Counted from the stretch's first letter, positions 38,551 to 51,404 are shown. The stretch: DNA of 64,000 nt from Panulirus ornatus (GCF_036320965.1 NC_092234.1:27728369-27792368); one strand, 5' to 3'. Notes: generated by a model from the sequence alone, not told the origin. Numbers and translations: made by a program.

Positions 38551-40542
38551 TAATCCCTGGGGCTAGGGGAGAAAGAATACTTCCCACACATTCCTTGCGT
38601 GTCTTAGAAGGCGATTAAAGGGGACGGGAGTGGGGGGCTAGATACCCTCCCCTACTTGTATTTTAACTTTCTAAAAGGGGGAAACAGAAGGAGTCGTGCG
38701 AAGAGTGCTCATCCTCCCAGAAGGCTCAGATTGGGGTGTCTAAATGTGTGTGGATGTAACCAAGATGAGAAAAGAGGGGAGAGAAATAGTGTGTTTAAGG
38801 AAAGGAACCTGGATGTTTTGGCTCTGAGTGAAACGAAGCTCAAGGGTGAAGGGGAAGAGTAGTTTGGGAATGTTTTTGGAGTAAAGTAAGGGGTTGATGA
38901 GAGGAAAAAAGCAAAGCACTACTCCTGAAGCAGGAGGTGTGCGAGTATGTCATTGCGTGTAAGACGGTAAACTCTAGATTGATATGGGTAAAACTGAAAG
39001 TGGATGGAGAGATGGGTGATTATTGGTGCCTGTGGACCTGGGCATGAGAAGAAAGGTCGTGAGAGGCGAGTGTTTTGGAAGCAGCTTAGTGAGTGTGTTA
39101 GCAGCTTTATTGCACGAGACCGGGTTATAGTGATGGGTGATTTGAATGCCAAGGGGAGTAATGTGGCAGTTGAGGGTACAATTGGTGTGCATGGCGAAGA
39201 GCTTGTAGATTTTTGTGCTGAAAAAGGAATGGTGATTGGGAACATTCTTTAAAAAGAATCTACATAAGTATACGTATGTAAGTAGGAGAGATCTCTAGAG
39301 AGAACTATTGGATTACGTGTTAATTGATAGGCGCGAGGAAAAAGAGACTGTTGGGTATCTATGTGCTGAGAGGAGCAACTGGAGGGATGCCTGGTCATTA
39401 TCTTGTGGAGGCGAAGATGAAGATATGTAGAGGTTTTCAGAAATGAAGAGAGAATGTTGGGGTGAAGAGAGTGGTGAGAGTAAGTGAGCTTGGAAAGGAG
39501 ACTTGTGTGAAGAGGTACCAGGGGAGATTGAGCGCAGAATAGAAAAAGGTGAGAGGAAATGACGTATGGGGAGTAGGAAAGGAATGGAATGTATTTAGGG
39601 AAGCAGTGATGGCTTGCGCGGAAGATGATTGTGGCATGAGAAAGGTAGGAGATGGAAAGATTTGAAAGGGTAGTGAGTGGTGGGATAAAGAAGTAGATTG
39701 TTAGTGAAAGAGGAGAGAGAGGCATTTGGACGATTTTTGCAGGGATATAGTGCAAATGACTGGAGATCTATAAAAGAAAGAGGGAAGAGGTAAAGAAAAA
39801 AGTACAAGAGGTAAAAAAGAGGGCAAATGAGAGTTGGGGTGAGAGAGCATCATTGAAATTTAGGGAGAATAAAAACATGGTTTAGAAGGAGGTAAATAAG
39901 GAGCGTAACACAAGAGAACAAATGAAACATCGGTAAAGGGGTTAAATGGGGAGGTAATAACAAGTAGTGGTGAAGTGAGAGGGAGATGGAATGATAATTT
40001 TGAAGGTTGTTGAATGTGTGTGATGATAGACTGGCAGATATAGGGTGTTTTGGTCGAGGTGGTGTGCGAAGTGAAAGGGTCAGGGAGAATGATTTAGTAA
40101 ACTGAGAAGAGGTAGTAAAAGCTTTGCGGAATATGAAAGCCGGCAACGCGGCGGGTTTGGATGGTATTGCTGCGAAATCTATTAAAAAAGGGGGTGGCTG
40201 TGTTGTTGACTGGTTGTTGAGGATATTCAATATATGTATGGTTCATGGTGAAGTGCCTGATGATCGGCGGAATGCATGTATAGTGCCATTGTACAAAGGC
40301 AAAGGATATAAATGGAGTGATCAAATTACAGAGGTATGAATTTATTGAGTATTCCAGGAAAATATATGTAAGAGTATTGATTGAGAAAGTGAAGGCATGT
40401 AGAGAGCATCAGATTGGGAAAGAGCAGTTTGGTTTCAGAAGTGGTAGAGGATGTGTGGATCAGGTGTTTTCTTTAGGGAATGTATGTGAGAAATATTCAG
40501 AAAAACATATGGATTTCTATGTAGCATTTATGGACCTGGAGA
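38551..40542 (+). mobile_element. Old RTE-like LINE, 5'-complete, cut by gap
   Basis: Starts AATCCCTGGGGCTAGGGG. The endonuclease start ([37 protein letters not shown]) is readable at 38656-38862, and VIVMGDLNAKGSNVAVEG at 39122-39175. The RT N-terminus is recognisable at 40124-40339 and 40317-40542, up to AFMDLE at the gap. Many stops and indels; not functional. Confidence 0.87.
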
Positions 40543-40642
40543 NNNNNNNNNNNNNNNNNNNNNNNNNNNNNNNNNNNNNNNNNNNNNNNNNNNNNNNNNN
40601 NNNNNNNNNNNNNNNNNNNNNNNNNNNNNNNNNNNNNNNNNN
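40543..40642. other. Assembly gap (100 N)
   Basis: Exactly 100 N. The LINE is on the plus strand to the left and on the minus strand to the right, so the join may be wrong or may hide a palindromic arrangement. Confidence 0.99.
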
Positions 40643-41062
40643 ATACATTCCATTCCTCCCCCACTCCCCTTTCCTCCTTTTTCCATTCTGTACTCAGATT
40701 CTCCTGGTACATCCTCACACAAGTCTCTTTCCCAAGCTCACTTACTCTCACCACTGTATTCACCCCAACAATCTCTCTTCTTTTCTGAAAACCCCCACAA
40801 ATCTTCACCTTCGCCTGCACAAGATAATGATCAGACATCCCTCCAGTTGCACTTCTCAGCACATTAACAGCCAAAAGTCTTTCTTTCGTGCGTTGATCGA
40901 TTAACACGTTATCCATTAACGCTCCCTGGCCATCTCTCCTACTTACATACGTTTACTTATGTATATCTCACTTTTAAACCATGTATTCCCAATCACCAGT
41001 CCTTTTTTAGCACATAAATCTACAAGCTCTTCACCATTTCCATTTACAACACTGAACACTCC

Positions 41063-41066
<4 letters not shown>
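40643..41066 (-). mobile_element. RTE-like LINE fragment (endonuclease C-terminus and linker)
   Basis: Minus strand: linker with TCVRMYQENLSTEWKK, SDHYLVQAKVKICGGFQKRR, then LLAVNVLRSATGG and ARKERL-type endonuclease end, stopping at VFSVVNGNGEELVDLCAKKG near 41060, where (TA)n begins. Confidence 0.83.
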
Positions 41067-41095
<29 letters not shown>

Positions 41096-41098
41096 TAT
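41067..41098. repeat. Short (TA)n tract
   Basis: TA dinucleotides between opposite-orientation LINE fragments. Confidence 0.9.
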
Positions 41099-41960
41099 GT
41101 AAATGTGAATAAGAGCAAGGTTATTAGGTACAGTAGGGTTGAGGGTCAAGTCAATTGGGAGGTGAGTTTGAATGGAGAAAAACTGGAGGAAGTGAAGTGT
41201 TTTAGATATCTGGGAGTGGATCTGTCAGCGGATGGAACCATGGAAGCGGAAGTGGATCATAGGGTGGGGGAGGGGGCGAAAATTTTGGGAGCCTTGAAAA
41301 ATGTGTGGAAGTCGAGAACATTATCTCGGAAAGCAAAAATGGGTATTTTTGAAGGAATAGTGGTTCCAACAATGTTGTATGGTTGCGAGGCGTGGGCTAT
41401 GGATAGAGTTGTGCGCAGGAGGATGGATGTGCTGGAAATGAGATGTTTGAGGACAATGTGTGGTGTGAGGTGGTTTGATCGAGTAAGTAACGTAAGGGTA
41501 AGAGAGATGTGTGGAAATAAAAAGAGCGTGGTTGAGAGAGCAGAAGAGGGTGTTTTGAAATGGTTTGGGCACATGGAGAGAATGAGTGAGGAAAGATTGA
41601 CCAAGAGGATATATGTGTCGGAGGTGGAGGGAACGAGGAGAAGAGGGAGACCAAATTGGAGGTGGAAAGATGGAGTGAAAAAGATTTTGTGTGATCGGGG
41701 CCTGAACATGCAGGAGGGTGAAAGGAGGGCAAGGAATAGAGTGAATTGGAGCGATGTGGTATACAGGGTTTGACGTGCTGTCAGTGGATTGAATCAAGGC
41801 ATGTGAAGCGTCTGGGGTAAACCATGGAAAGCTGTGTAGGTATGTATATTTGCGTGTGTGGACGTGTGTATGTACATGTGTATGGGGGGGGGGGTTGGGC
41901 CATTTCTTTCGTCTGTTTCCTTGCGCTACCTCGCAAACGCGGGAGACAGCGACAAAGTAT
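41099..41960 (+). mobile_element. RTE-like LINE, 5'-truncated, short 3'UTR type
   Basis: Starts at [26 protein letters not shown] sequence and is open to its natural stop at 41773 (41105-41773, 222 codons), with [37 protein letters not shown] and [20 protein letters not shown]. The short 3'UTR and A-run follow. Nearly identical to the copies at 14.1 kb and 50.5 kb; truncated at almost the same point as the 14.1 kb copy. Confidence 0.92.
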
Positions 41961-41983
41961 AAAAAAAAAAAAAAAAAAAAAAA

Positions 41984-42222
<239 letters not shown>

Positions 42223-42229
42223 TATTGCA

Positions 42230-45200
42230 TTCCTCACGTGTGCAAGGCGACTAAAGGGGACGGGAGCGGGGGCCCAGAAACCAGAAAAAGAAGGAGTCAC
42301 GCGTTGAGTGCTCATCCTCCTAGAAGGCTCAGATTGGGGTGTCTAAATGTGTGTGGATGTAACCAATATGAGAATAAAGGAGAGATAGGTCGTATGTTTG
42401 AGGAAAGGAACCTGGATGTTTTCGGTCTTAGTGAAAGGAAGCTCAAGGGTAAAGGGGAAGAGTGGTTTGGGAATGTCTTCGGAGTAAAGTCAGGGGTTAG
42501 TGAGAGGACAAAGGCAAGGGAAGGAGTAGCGTTACTAATGAAACAGAAGTTGCTGGAGTATTTTATAGAATATAAGAAAGTAAATTCTAGATTGATATGG
42601 GTAAAACTGAAAGTTGATGTAGAGACATGGGTGGTTATTGGTGCATATGCACCTGGGCATGAGAAGGAAGATCATGAGAGGTAAGTGTTTTGGGAGCAGC
42701 TGAATGGGTGTGTTAGTGGTTTTGATGCACAAGACCGGGTTATAGTGATGGGTGACTTATATGCAGAGGTTAGTAATGTGTCATCTGAGGGAATAATTGG
42801 TATATATGTGGTGTTCAGTGTTTTAAATGGAAATGGTGAAGAGGTTGTAGATTTATGTGCTGAAAAAGGACTAGTGATTGGGAATACCTGGTTTAAAAAG
42901 CGAGATATACACAAGTATACGTATGTGAGTAGGAGAGATGGCCAGAGAGCGTTATTGGATTACGTGTTAATTGATAGGTGCGCGAAAGAGAGACTTTTGG
43001 ATGTTAATGTACTGAGAGGTGCAACTGGAGGGATATCTGATCATTATCTTGTGGAGGCGAAGGTGAAGATTTGTAGGGGTTTTCAGAAAAGAAGAGAGAA
43101 TGTTGGGGTGAAGAGAGTGGTGAGAGTAAGTGAGCATGGGAAGGAGACTTGTGTGTGGAAGTAGCATGAGATAATGAGTAAAGAATGGAAAAAGGTGAGA
43201 ACAGTGGAGGTAAGGGGAGTGGGAGAGGAATGTGATGTATTTAGGGAAGCAGTGATTGATTGCGCAAAAGATGCTTGTGGCATGAGAAGCGTGGGAGGTG
43301 GGTTGATTAGAAAGTGTAGTGAGTGGTAGGTTGAAGAGGTAAGATTATTAGTGAAAGAGAAGAGAGAGCCATTTCGACGATTTTTGCAGAGAAAAAATGC
43401 AAATGAGTGGGAGATGTATAAAAGAAAGAAACAGGAGATCAAGAGAAAGGTGCAAGAGATAAAAAAGAGGGCAAATGAGAGTTGGGGTGAGAGAGTATCA
43501 TTAAATTTTAGGGAGAATAAAAAGATGTTCTGGAAGGAGGTAAATAAAGTGCGTAAGACAGGGGAGCAAATGTGAACTTCATTGAAGGGGGGCTAATGGG
43601 GAGGTGATAACAAGTAGTGGTGATGTGAGAAGGAGATGGAGTGAGTATTTTGAATGTTTGTTGAATGTGTTTGATGATAGAGTGGCAGATATATTGGGTG
43701 TTTTGGTCGAGGTGGTGTGCAAAGTGAATGGGTTAGGGAAAATGATTTGGTAAACAGAGAAGACGTAGTAAAAGCTTTGTGGATGATGAAAGCAAGCAAG
43801 GCAGAAGGCTTTTATGGTATTGCAGTGGAATTTATGAAAAAAGGGGGTGACTGTATTATTGACTGGTTGGTAAGGTTATTCAATGTATGGATGATTCATG
43901 GTGAGGTGCCTGAGGATTGGCGAAATGCTTGCATAGTGCCATTGTACAAAGGCAAAGGGGATAAGAGCGAGTGCTCAAATTGCAGAGGTATAAATTTGTT
44001 GAGTATTCCTGTTAAATTATATGGGAGGGTATTGACTGTGAGGGTGAAGGCATATACAGAGCATCAGATTGGGGAAGTACAGTGTGGTTTCAGAAGTGGT
44101 AGAGGATGTGTGGATCAGGTGTTTGCTTTGAAGAATGTTTGTGAGAACTACTTAGAAAAACAAATGGATTTCTATGGAGCATTTATGGATCTGGAGAAGG
44201 CATATGATAGAGTTGATAGAGATGGTCTGTGGAATGTACTAAGAATATATGGTGTGTGCGGCAAGTTGTTAGAAGCAGTGAAAAGTTTTTATAGAGGATG
44301 TAAGGCATGTGCACGTGTAGGAAGAGAGGAAAGTGATTGGTTCTCATTGAATGTAGGTTTGCGACAGGGTGTGTGATGTCTCCGTGGTTGTTTAATCTAT
44401 TTATGGATGAGGTTGTTAGGGAGGTGAATGCAAGAGTTTTGGAAAGAGGGGCAAGTATGTGGTATGTTTTGAATGAGAGAGCTTGGGAAGTGAGTCAGTT
44501 GTTGTTCGCTGATGATACAGCGCTAGTGGCTGATTCGTGTGAGAAACTGCAGAAGCAGGTTACTCAGTTTGCTAAAGTGTGTGTCAGAAGAAAGCTAAGA
44601 CTAAATGTGAATGAGAGTAAGGTTATTAGGTACAGCAGGGTTGAGGGTCAAGTCAATTGGAAGGTAAGTTTGAATGGTGAAAAACTGGAGGAAGTAAAGT
44701 GTTTTAGATATCTGGGAGTGGATCTGGCAGCGGATGGGACCATGGAAGCGGAAGTGAATCATAGGGTGGGGGAGGGGGCGAAAATTCTGGGAGCCTTGAA
44801 GAATGTGTGGAAGTCGAGAACATTATCTCGGAAAGCAAAAATGGGTATGTTTGAAAAAATAATGTTTTCCAGCAATGAATTATGGTTACGAGGCGTAGGC
44901 TATGGATAGAGTTATCCGCAATAGGGTGGATGTGCTGGAAATGAGATGTTTGTGGAGAATATGTGGTGTGAGGTGGTTTGATCGAGTAAGTAGTGTAAGG
45001 GTAAGAGAGATGTGCGGAAATAAAAAGAGCGTGGTTGAGAGAGTAGAAGAGGGTATTTTGAAATGGTTTAGGCACATGGAGAGAATGAGTGAGGAAAGAT
45101 TTATCAAGAGGCTATATGTGTCGGAGATGGAGGGAACGAGGAGAAATGGGAGACCAAATTGGAGGTGGAAAGATGGAGTGAAAAGGATTTTGAGTGATCG

Positions 45201-45714
45201 GGGCCTGAACATGCAGGATGGTTAAAGTGGGCAAGGAATAGAATGAATTGGATCGATGTGGTATACCGGGGTCGACGTGCTATCAATTGATTGAATGAGG
45301 GCATGTGAAGCGTCTCGGGTAAACCATGGAAAGTTCTGTGGGGCCTGGATGTGGAAAGGTGGCTGTGGTTTCGGGCATTATTACATGGCAACTAGAGACT
45401 GAGTTTGAACGAATGGGGCATTTGTTTTTTTTTCCTAGCGCTACCTCGCACACATGATGGGGGGGGGGATGTTATCCCATGTGTGGTGAGGTGGCGATGG
45501 GAATGAATAAAGCCAGACAGTGTGAATTGTGTGCTTGTGTATATATGGATATGTCTGTGTGTGTATATATATGTGTACATTGAGATGTATGGGTATGTAT
45601 ATTTGCGTGTGTGGACGTGTATGTATATACTTCTGTATGGGGGTGGGTTGGGCCATTTCTTTCGTCTGTGTTCTTGCGCTACCACGCAAACTCGGGAGAC
45701 AGCGACAAATAAAA
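42230..45714 (+). mobile_element. Near-full-length RTE-like LINE, long 3'UTR type, inactivated
   Basis: About 3.5 kb, lacking only the first 70-80 bp of the 5' module. The endonuclease frame runs to a premature TAA near 42682 (CAA-type codon changed). It resumes 42685-43164 ([29 protein letters not shown]) to a TAG, then 43351-43575, then RT 43717-44376 and 44337-44909 (QLLFADDTALVAD), then 44902-45225. The GDLNA block is GDLYA here, losing a conserved Asn. The long 3'UTR ends CGGGAGACAGCGAC near 45712. It best shows the overall length of the long-type family. Confidence 0.92.
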
Positions 45715-45747
45715 TGATAATAATGATATATATTCTATTGTATTTAT

Positions 45748-47924
45748 TTGCTTTGTCGCCGTCTCCCGCGTTATCGAGGTAGCGCAGGGAAACAGACGAA
45801 AGAATGGCCCAACCCACCCACATAGACATATATATATATATATATACATACACATCCACACACGCAAATATACATACCTATACATCTCAACGTATACATA
45901 TGCATACACACACAGGCATATACATATATACACATGTACATAATTCATACTGTCTGCCTTTAGTCATTCCCATCGCCACTTCTCCACACATGAAATAACA
46001 ACCCCCTCCTCCCTCATGTGTCCGAGGTAGCGGAAGGAAAAGACAACAATGCCCCCATTTGTTCACACTCAGTCTCTAGATGTCATGTAATAATGCACCG
46101 AAACCACAGCTCCCTTTCCACATCCAGGTCCCACAGAACTCTCCATGGTTTACCGCAGACGCTCTACATGCCCTGCTTCAATCCATTGATAGCACGTCGA
46201 CCCCGTTATACCACATCGTTCTAGTTCATTTTATTCTTTGCACGTCTTTCACCCTCCTTCATGTTCAGGCCGCGATCACTGAAAATCTTTTTCACTCCAT
46301 CTTTCCACCTCCAATTTGGTCTAACACTTCTCCTCTTTCCCTCCACTTCTGACACATATATCCTCTTGGTCAATATTTCCTCACTCATTCTCTCCATGTG
46401 ACCAAACCATTTCAAAACACCTTCTTCTGCTCTCTCAGCCACACTCTTTTTATTACCAAACATATCTCTTACCCTATTATTACTTACGCGATCAAACCAC
46501 CTCACACCAAATTTTGTCCTCAAACGTCTCATTTCCAGCACATCCACCCACCTTTGCACAAGTCTATCCATAGCACACACCTCACAACCATACAATATTG
46601 CTGGAACCATTATTCCTTCAAACATATCCATTTTCGCTTTCCGAGATATTGTTCTCGACTTCCAAACATTCTTCACGGCTCAGAGAATTTTCGCCCCCAC
46701 CTCCACCCAATGATTCACTTCCGCTTCCTTGGATCCATCCGCTGCCAAATCCACTCCCAGGTATCTAAAACACTTCACTTCCTCCAGTTTTTCTCCATTC
46801 AAACTTACCTCCCAATTGATTTGATCCTCAACCCTACTCTACCTAATAACCTTACTCTTATTCACATTTACTCTCAACTTTCTTCTTTCACACACTTTAT
46901 CAAGCTCAGTTACCAGCTTCTGCAGTTTTTCACATGAATCAGCCACCAGCGCTGTATCATCAGCAAACAACAACTGACTCACTTCTCAAGCTCTCTCATC
47001 CACAACAGACTGCATACTTGCCCCTCTTTACAAAACTCTTGCATTCTCCTCCCTAACAACCCCACCCATAAACAAATTAAACAAACATGGAGAGATCACA
47101 CACCCCTCTCGCAAACCTAAATTCACTGAGAACCAATCACTTTCCTCTCTTCCTACTCGTACACATGCCTTACATCCTCGATAAAAACTTTTCAGTGCTT
47201 CTAACAACTTGCCTCCCACATTATATATTCTTAATACCTTCCACAGAGCATCTCTATGAACTCTATCATATGCCTTCTCCAGATCCATAAATGCTGCATA
47301 GAAATCCATTTGCTTTACTAGGTATTTCTCACATACATTCCTCAAAGCAAACACCTGATCCACACATCCTCTACCACTTCTGAAACCACACTGCTCATAC
47401 CCAATCTGGTGCTCTGTACATGCCTTCACCCTCTCAATCAATACCCTCCCATATAATTTCCCAGGAATACACAACAAACTTATACCTCTACTATTTGAGC
47501 ACTCACCTCTGTCCCCTTTGCTTTTGTACAATGGCACTATGCAAACATTCCGCCAATTCTTAGGCGCCTCACCATGAATCATACATACATTAAATAACCC
47601 TACCAACCATTCAACAATTTAGAACCCCCTTTTTTTTTTATAAATTCCACTGCAATGCCATCCAAACCCGATGCCTCTCCGGCTTTCATCTTCAGCAAAG
47701 CTTTTGATACCTCTTCTCTGTTTACCAAATCATTTTCCCTAACCATCTCACTTTGCACACCACCTCGACCAAAACACACTATATCTGTCACTCTATCATC
47801 AAACACATTCAATGTACCCTCAAAATATTTACTCCACCTCCTTCTGACATCACCGCTACTTGTTATCACCTTCCCATTAGCTCCCTTCATTGAAATTCCA
47901 ATTTGTTCAGTTGTCTTAGGCACT
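45748..47924 (-). mobile_element. RTE-like LINE, long 3'UTR type, 3' and RT part
   Basis: Lies tail-to-tail with the previous copy, separated by about 35 bp of ATA-rich sequence. Minus-strand frames: the C-terminal domain 46676-46221, RT palm 47606-47028 ([46 protein letters not shown]-like) and the RT start/linker 47923-47600. Scattered stops and frameshifts. At 47924 the sequence jumps over about 1.1 kb of linker and endonuclease. Confidence 0.88.
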
Positions 47925-48182
47925 TGAGCTTCGTTTCACTTAGAGCCAAAACATGCAGGTTCCTTTCCTCAAACATACTACCTATCTCTCCTTTTTTTCT
48001 CATCTTGGTTACATCCATATACATTTAGACACCCCAGTCTGAGACCTCGAGCAGGCTGAGCACTCCCCGCGAGACTCCTTATGTTTTCCTTTATAGATAG
48101 TTGAAATACAAGGATGAGAGGGTTTCCAGCTCCTTGCTCCCGTCCATTTAGTCGCCTTCTACGACACGTGAGGAATGCGTGG
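47925..48182 (-). mobile_element. RTE-like LINE 5' end joined by internal deletion
   Basis: Minus-strand 5' module and the first about 60 codons of the endonuclease ([34 protein letters not shown]). Directly adjacent to linker sequence at 47924, showing an internal deletion. On the right it changes orientation at GCGTGGGCTATAG. Confidence 0.82.
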
Positions 48183-48993
48183 GCTATAGACAGAGTAGTG
48201 CGGAGGAGGGTGGATGTGCTGGAAATAAGATGTTTGAGGACAAAATGTGCTGTGAGGGGGTTTTGATCGAGTAAGTAATAATAGGTTGAGAGTGCTATGT
48301 GGTAATAAAAAGACTGTCGTTGAGAGAGCAGAGGAGGGTGTTTTGAAATGCTTTGGTCGCATGGAGAGAATGAGTGAGGAAAGATTGACCAAGAGGATAT
48401 ATGGGTCGGAGGTGGAGGAAACGAGGAGAAGTGGGAAACCAAAATTGGAGGTGGAAAGATGGAGTGAAAAAGATTTTGAGTGATCGGGGCCTGAACATGC
48501 AGGAGGTTGAAAGGCGGGCAAGGAATGGAGTGAATTGGATCGATGTTGTATATCGGGGTCGAAAAGCTGTCAATGGACTGAATCAGGGCATGTGAAGCGT
48601 CTGGGGTAAACCATGGAAAGTTTTTTGGGGCCTGAATGTGGAAAGGGAGCTGTGGTTTCGGGCACTATTGCATAACAGCTAGAGACTGAGTGTGAACGAA
48701 TGGGGCTTTTGTTGTCTTTCCCTAGCGCTGCCTCGCACACATGAGGTGTGAGGGGATGTTATTCCATGTGTGGCGAGGAGGCGATGGGAATGAATAAAGG
48801 CAGACAATGTGAATTGTGTGCATGTGTATATATGTATACGTCTGTGTGTGTATATATATGTGTACAATGATATGTACGGGTATGTATATTTGCGTGTGGG
48901 GACGTGTATATATATACATGCGTATGGGGGTGGGTTGGGCCATTTCTTTCGTCTGTTTCCTTGCGCTACCTCGCAAACGCGGGAGACAGCGAC
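48176..48993 (+). mobile_element. RTE-like LINE 3' fragment, long 3'UTR type
   Basis: Begins at the [25 protein letters not shown] and runs to the complete long 3'UTR (about 48590-48990). Frameshifted in the C-terminal domain (48401-48595 and 48286-48483 are pieces). The start shares GCGTGGG with the 5' module of the opposite-strand fragment. Confidence 0.87.
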
Positions 48994-49009
48994 AAAGTAA
49001 AATAATAAG

Positions 49010-49023
49010 TATATATACATATA

Positions 49024-49074
<51 letters not shown>
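49010..49074. repeat. (TA)n tract
   Basis: TA dinucleotides preceding a 5'-truncated LINE. Confidence 0.95.
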
Positions 49075-49076
<2 letters not shown>

Positions 49077-51328
49077 AAGTAAGGGGAGTGGGGGAGGAAT
49101 GGGATGTATTTAGGGAATCAGTGATGGATTGCGCAAAAGATGCTTGTGGCATGAGAAGAGTGGGAGGTGGGCTGTTTAGAAAGGGTAGTGAGTGGTGGGA
49201 TGAAGAAGTAAGAGTATTAGTGAAAGAGAAGAGAGAGGCATTTGGACGATTTTTGCAGGGAAAAAATGCAATTGAGTGGGAGAAGTATAAAAGAAAGAGA
49301 CAGGAGGTCAAGTGAAAGGTGCAAGAGGTGAAAAAAAGGGCAAATGAGAGTTGGGGTGAGAGACTATCAGTAAATTTTAGGGAGAATAAAAAGATGTTCT
49401 GGAAGGAGGTAAATAGGGTGCGTAAGACAAGGGAGCAAATGGGAACTTCAGTGAAGGGCGTAAATGGGGAGGTGATAACAAGTAGTGGTGATGTGAAAAG
49501 GAGATGGAATGAGTATTTTGAAGGTTTGTTGAATGTGTCTGATGACAGAGTGGCAGATATAGGGTGTTTTGGTCGAGGTGGTGTGCAAAGTGAGAGGGTT
49601 AGGGAAAATGATTTGGTAAACAGAGAAGAGGTAGTAAAAGCTTTGCGGAAGATGAAAGCCGGCAAGGCAGCAGGTTTGGATGGTATTGCAGTGGAATTTA
49701 TTAAAAAAGGGGGTGACTGTATTTTTGACTGGTTGGTAAGGTTATTTAATGTATGTATGACTCATGGTGAGGTGCCTGAGGATTGGCGGAATGCGTGCAT
49801 AGTGCCATTGTACAAAGGCAAAGGGGATAAGAGTGAGTGCTCAAATTACAGAGGTATAAGTTTGTTGAGTATTCCTGGTAAATTATATGGGAGGGTATTG
49901 ATTGAGAGGGTGAAGGCATGTACAGAGCATCAGATTGGGGAAGAGCAGTGCGGTTTCAGAAGTGGTAGAGGATGTGTGGATCAGGTGTTTGCTTTGAAGA
50001 ATGTATGTGAGAAATACTTAGAAAAGCAAATGGATTTGTATGTAGCATTTATGGATCTGGAGAAGGCATATGATAGAGTTGATAGAGATGCTCTGTGGAA
50101 GGTATTAAGAATATATGGTGTGGGAGGCAAGTTGTTAGAAGCAGTGAAAAGTTTTTATCGTGGATGTAAGGCATGTGTACGTGTAGGAAGAGAGGAAAGT
50201 GATTGGTTCTCAGTGAATGTAGGTTTGCGGCAGGGGTGTGTGATGTCTCCATGGTTGTTTAATTTGTTTATGGATGGGGTTGTTAGGGAGGTAAATGCAA
50301 GAGTCCTGGAAAGAGGGGCAAGTATGAAGTCTGTTGGGGATGAGAGAGCTTGGGAAGTGAGTCAGTTGTTGTTCGCTGATGATACAGCGCTGGTGGCTGA
50401 TTCATGTGAGAAACTGCAGAAGCTAGTGACTGAGTTTGGTAAAGTGTGTGGAAGAAGAAAGTTAAGAGTAAATGTGAATAAGAGCAAGGTTATTAGGTAC
50501 AGTAGGGTTGAGGGTCAAGTCAATTGGGAGGTGAGTTTAAATGGAGAAAAACTGGAGGAAGTAAAGTGTTTTAGATATCTGGGAGTGGATCTGTCAGCGG
50601 ATGGAACCATGGAAGCGGAAGCGGATCATAGGGTGGGGGAGGGGGCGAAAATTTTGGGAGCCTTGAAAAATGTGTGGAAGTCGAGAACATTATCTCGGAA
50701 AGCAAAAATGGGTATGTTTGAAGGAATAGTGGTTCCAACAATGTTGTATGGTTGCGAGGCGTGGGCTAAGGATAGAGTTGTGCGCAGGAGGATGGATGTG
50801 CTGGAAATGAGATGTTTGAGGACAATGTGTGGTGTGAGGTGGTTTGATCGAGTAAGTAACGTAAGGGTAAGAGAGATGTGTGGAAATAAAAAAGAGCGTG
50901 GTTGAGAGAGCAGAAGAGGGTGTTTTGAAATGGTTTGGGCACATGGAGAGAATGAGTGAGGAAAGATTGACCAAGAGGATATATGTGTCGGAGGTGGAGG
51001 GAACGAGGAGAAGAGGGAGACCAAATTGGAGGTGGAAAGATGGAGTGAAAAAGATTTTGTGTGATCGGGGCCTGAACATGCAGGAGGGTGAAAGGAGGGC
51101 AAGGAATAGAGTGAATTGGAGCGATGTGGTATACAGGGGTTGACGTGCTGTCAGTGGAGTGAATCAGGGCATGTGAAGCGTCTGGGGTAAACCATGGAAA
51201 GCTGTGTAGGTATGTATATTTGCGTGTGTGGACGTGTGTATGTACATGTGTATGGTGGGGGGGTTGGGCCATTTCTTTCGTCTGTTTCCTTGCGCTACCT
51301 CGCAAACGCGGGAGACAGCGACAAAGTA
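49075..51328 (+). mobile_element. RTE-like LINE, 5'-truncated in the linker, short 3'UTR type
   Basis: Begins at [20 protein letters not shown] and extends to the 3'UTR and A-run at 51328. It shares private variants with the open copy at 1-2521 ([49 protein letters not shown]), so the two are close relatives. Lesions are one TGA at 49313-49315 (an AGA codon elsewhere) and one extra A near 50891. Confidence 0.93.
49319..50905 (+). CDS. LINE reverse transcriptase ORF (partial, one frameshift from complete)
   Basis: 528 codons open on the plus strand. Contains [20 protein letters not shown] (49650), [20 protein letters not shown] (49804), [20 protein letters not shown] (49951), [13 protein letters not shown] (50045), [17 protein letters not shown] (50219), LLFADDTALVAD with the catalytic FADD (50368) and the thumb/C-terminal region [20 protein letters not shown]. 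The frame ends early at 50905 because of an extra A in GGAAATAAAAAAGAG; the continuation is open from about 50880 to the natural stop at 51143. Upstream, 49075-49315 is the same frame before a TGA. Expected role: target-primed reverse transcription of element RNA. Confidence 0.88.
   Translation: MQEVKKRANESWGERLSVNFRENKKMFWKEVNRVRKTREQMGTSVKGVNGEVITSSGDVKRRWNEYFEGLLNVSDDRVADIGCFGRGGVQSERVRENDLVNREEVVKALRKMKAGKAAGLDGIAVEFIKKGGDCIFDWLVRLFNVCMTHGEVPEDWRNACIVPLYKGKGDKSECSNYRGISLLSIPGKLYGRVLIERVKACTEHQIGEEQCGFRSGRGCVDQVFALKNVCEKYLEKQMDLYVAFMDLEKAYDRVDRDALWKVLRIYGVGGKLLEAVKSFYRGCKACVRVGREESDWFSVNVGLRQGCVMSPWLFNLFMDGVVREVNARVLERGASMKSVGDERAWEVSQLLFADDTALVADSCEKLQKLVTEFGKVCGRRKLRVNVNKSKVIRYSRVEGQVNWEVSLNGEKLEEVKCFRYLGVDLSADGTMEAEADHRVGEGAKILGALKNVWKSRTLSRKAKMGMFEGIVVPTMLYGCEAWAKDRVVRRRMDVLEMRCLRTMCGVRWFDRVSNVRVREMCGNKKERG

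Positions 51329-51346
<18 letters not shown>

Positions 51347-51402
<56 letters not shown>
51347..51402. repeat. (AT)n tract
   Basis: Follows the A-run of the previous LINE and precedes the next 5'-truncated copy. Confidence 0.95.
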
Positions 51403-51403
<1 letters not shown>

Positions 51404-51404
51404 T

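Noticed and set aside
51220..51404. Extension of the LINE protein at 51.4 kb through the preceding 3'UTR and (AT)n
   Set aside because: The frame happens to be open through an adjacent LINE 3'UTR and simple repeat; LINE similarity starts only at about 51405.
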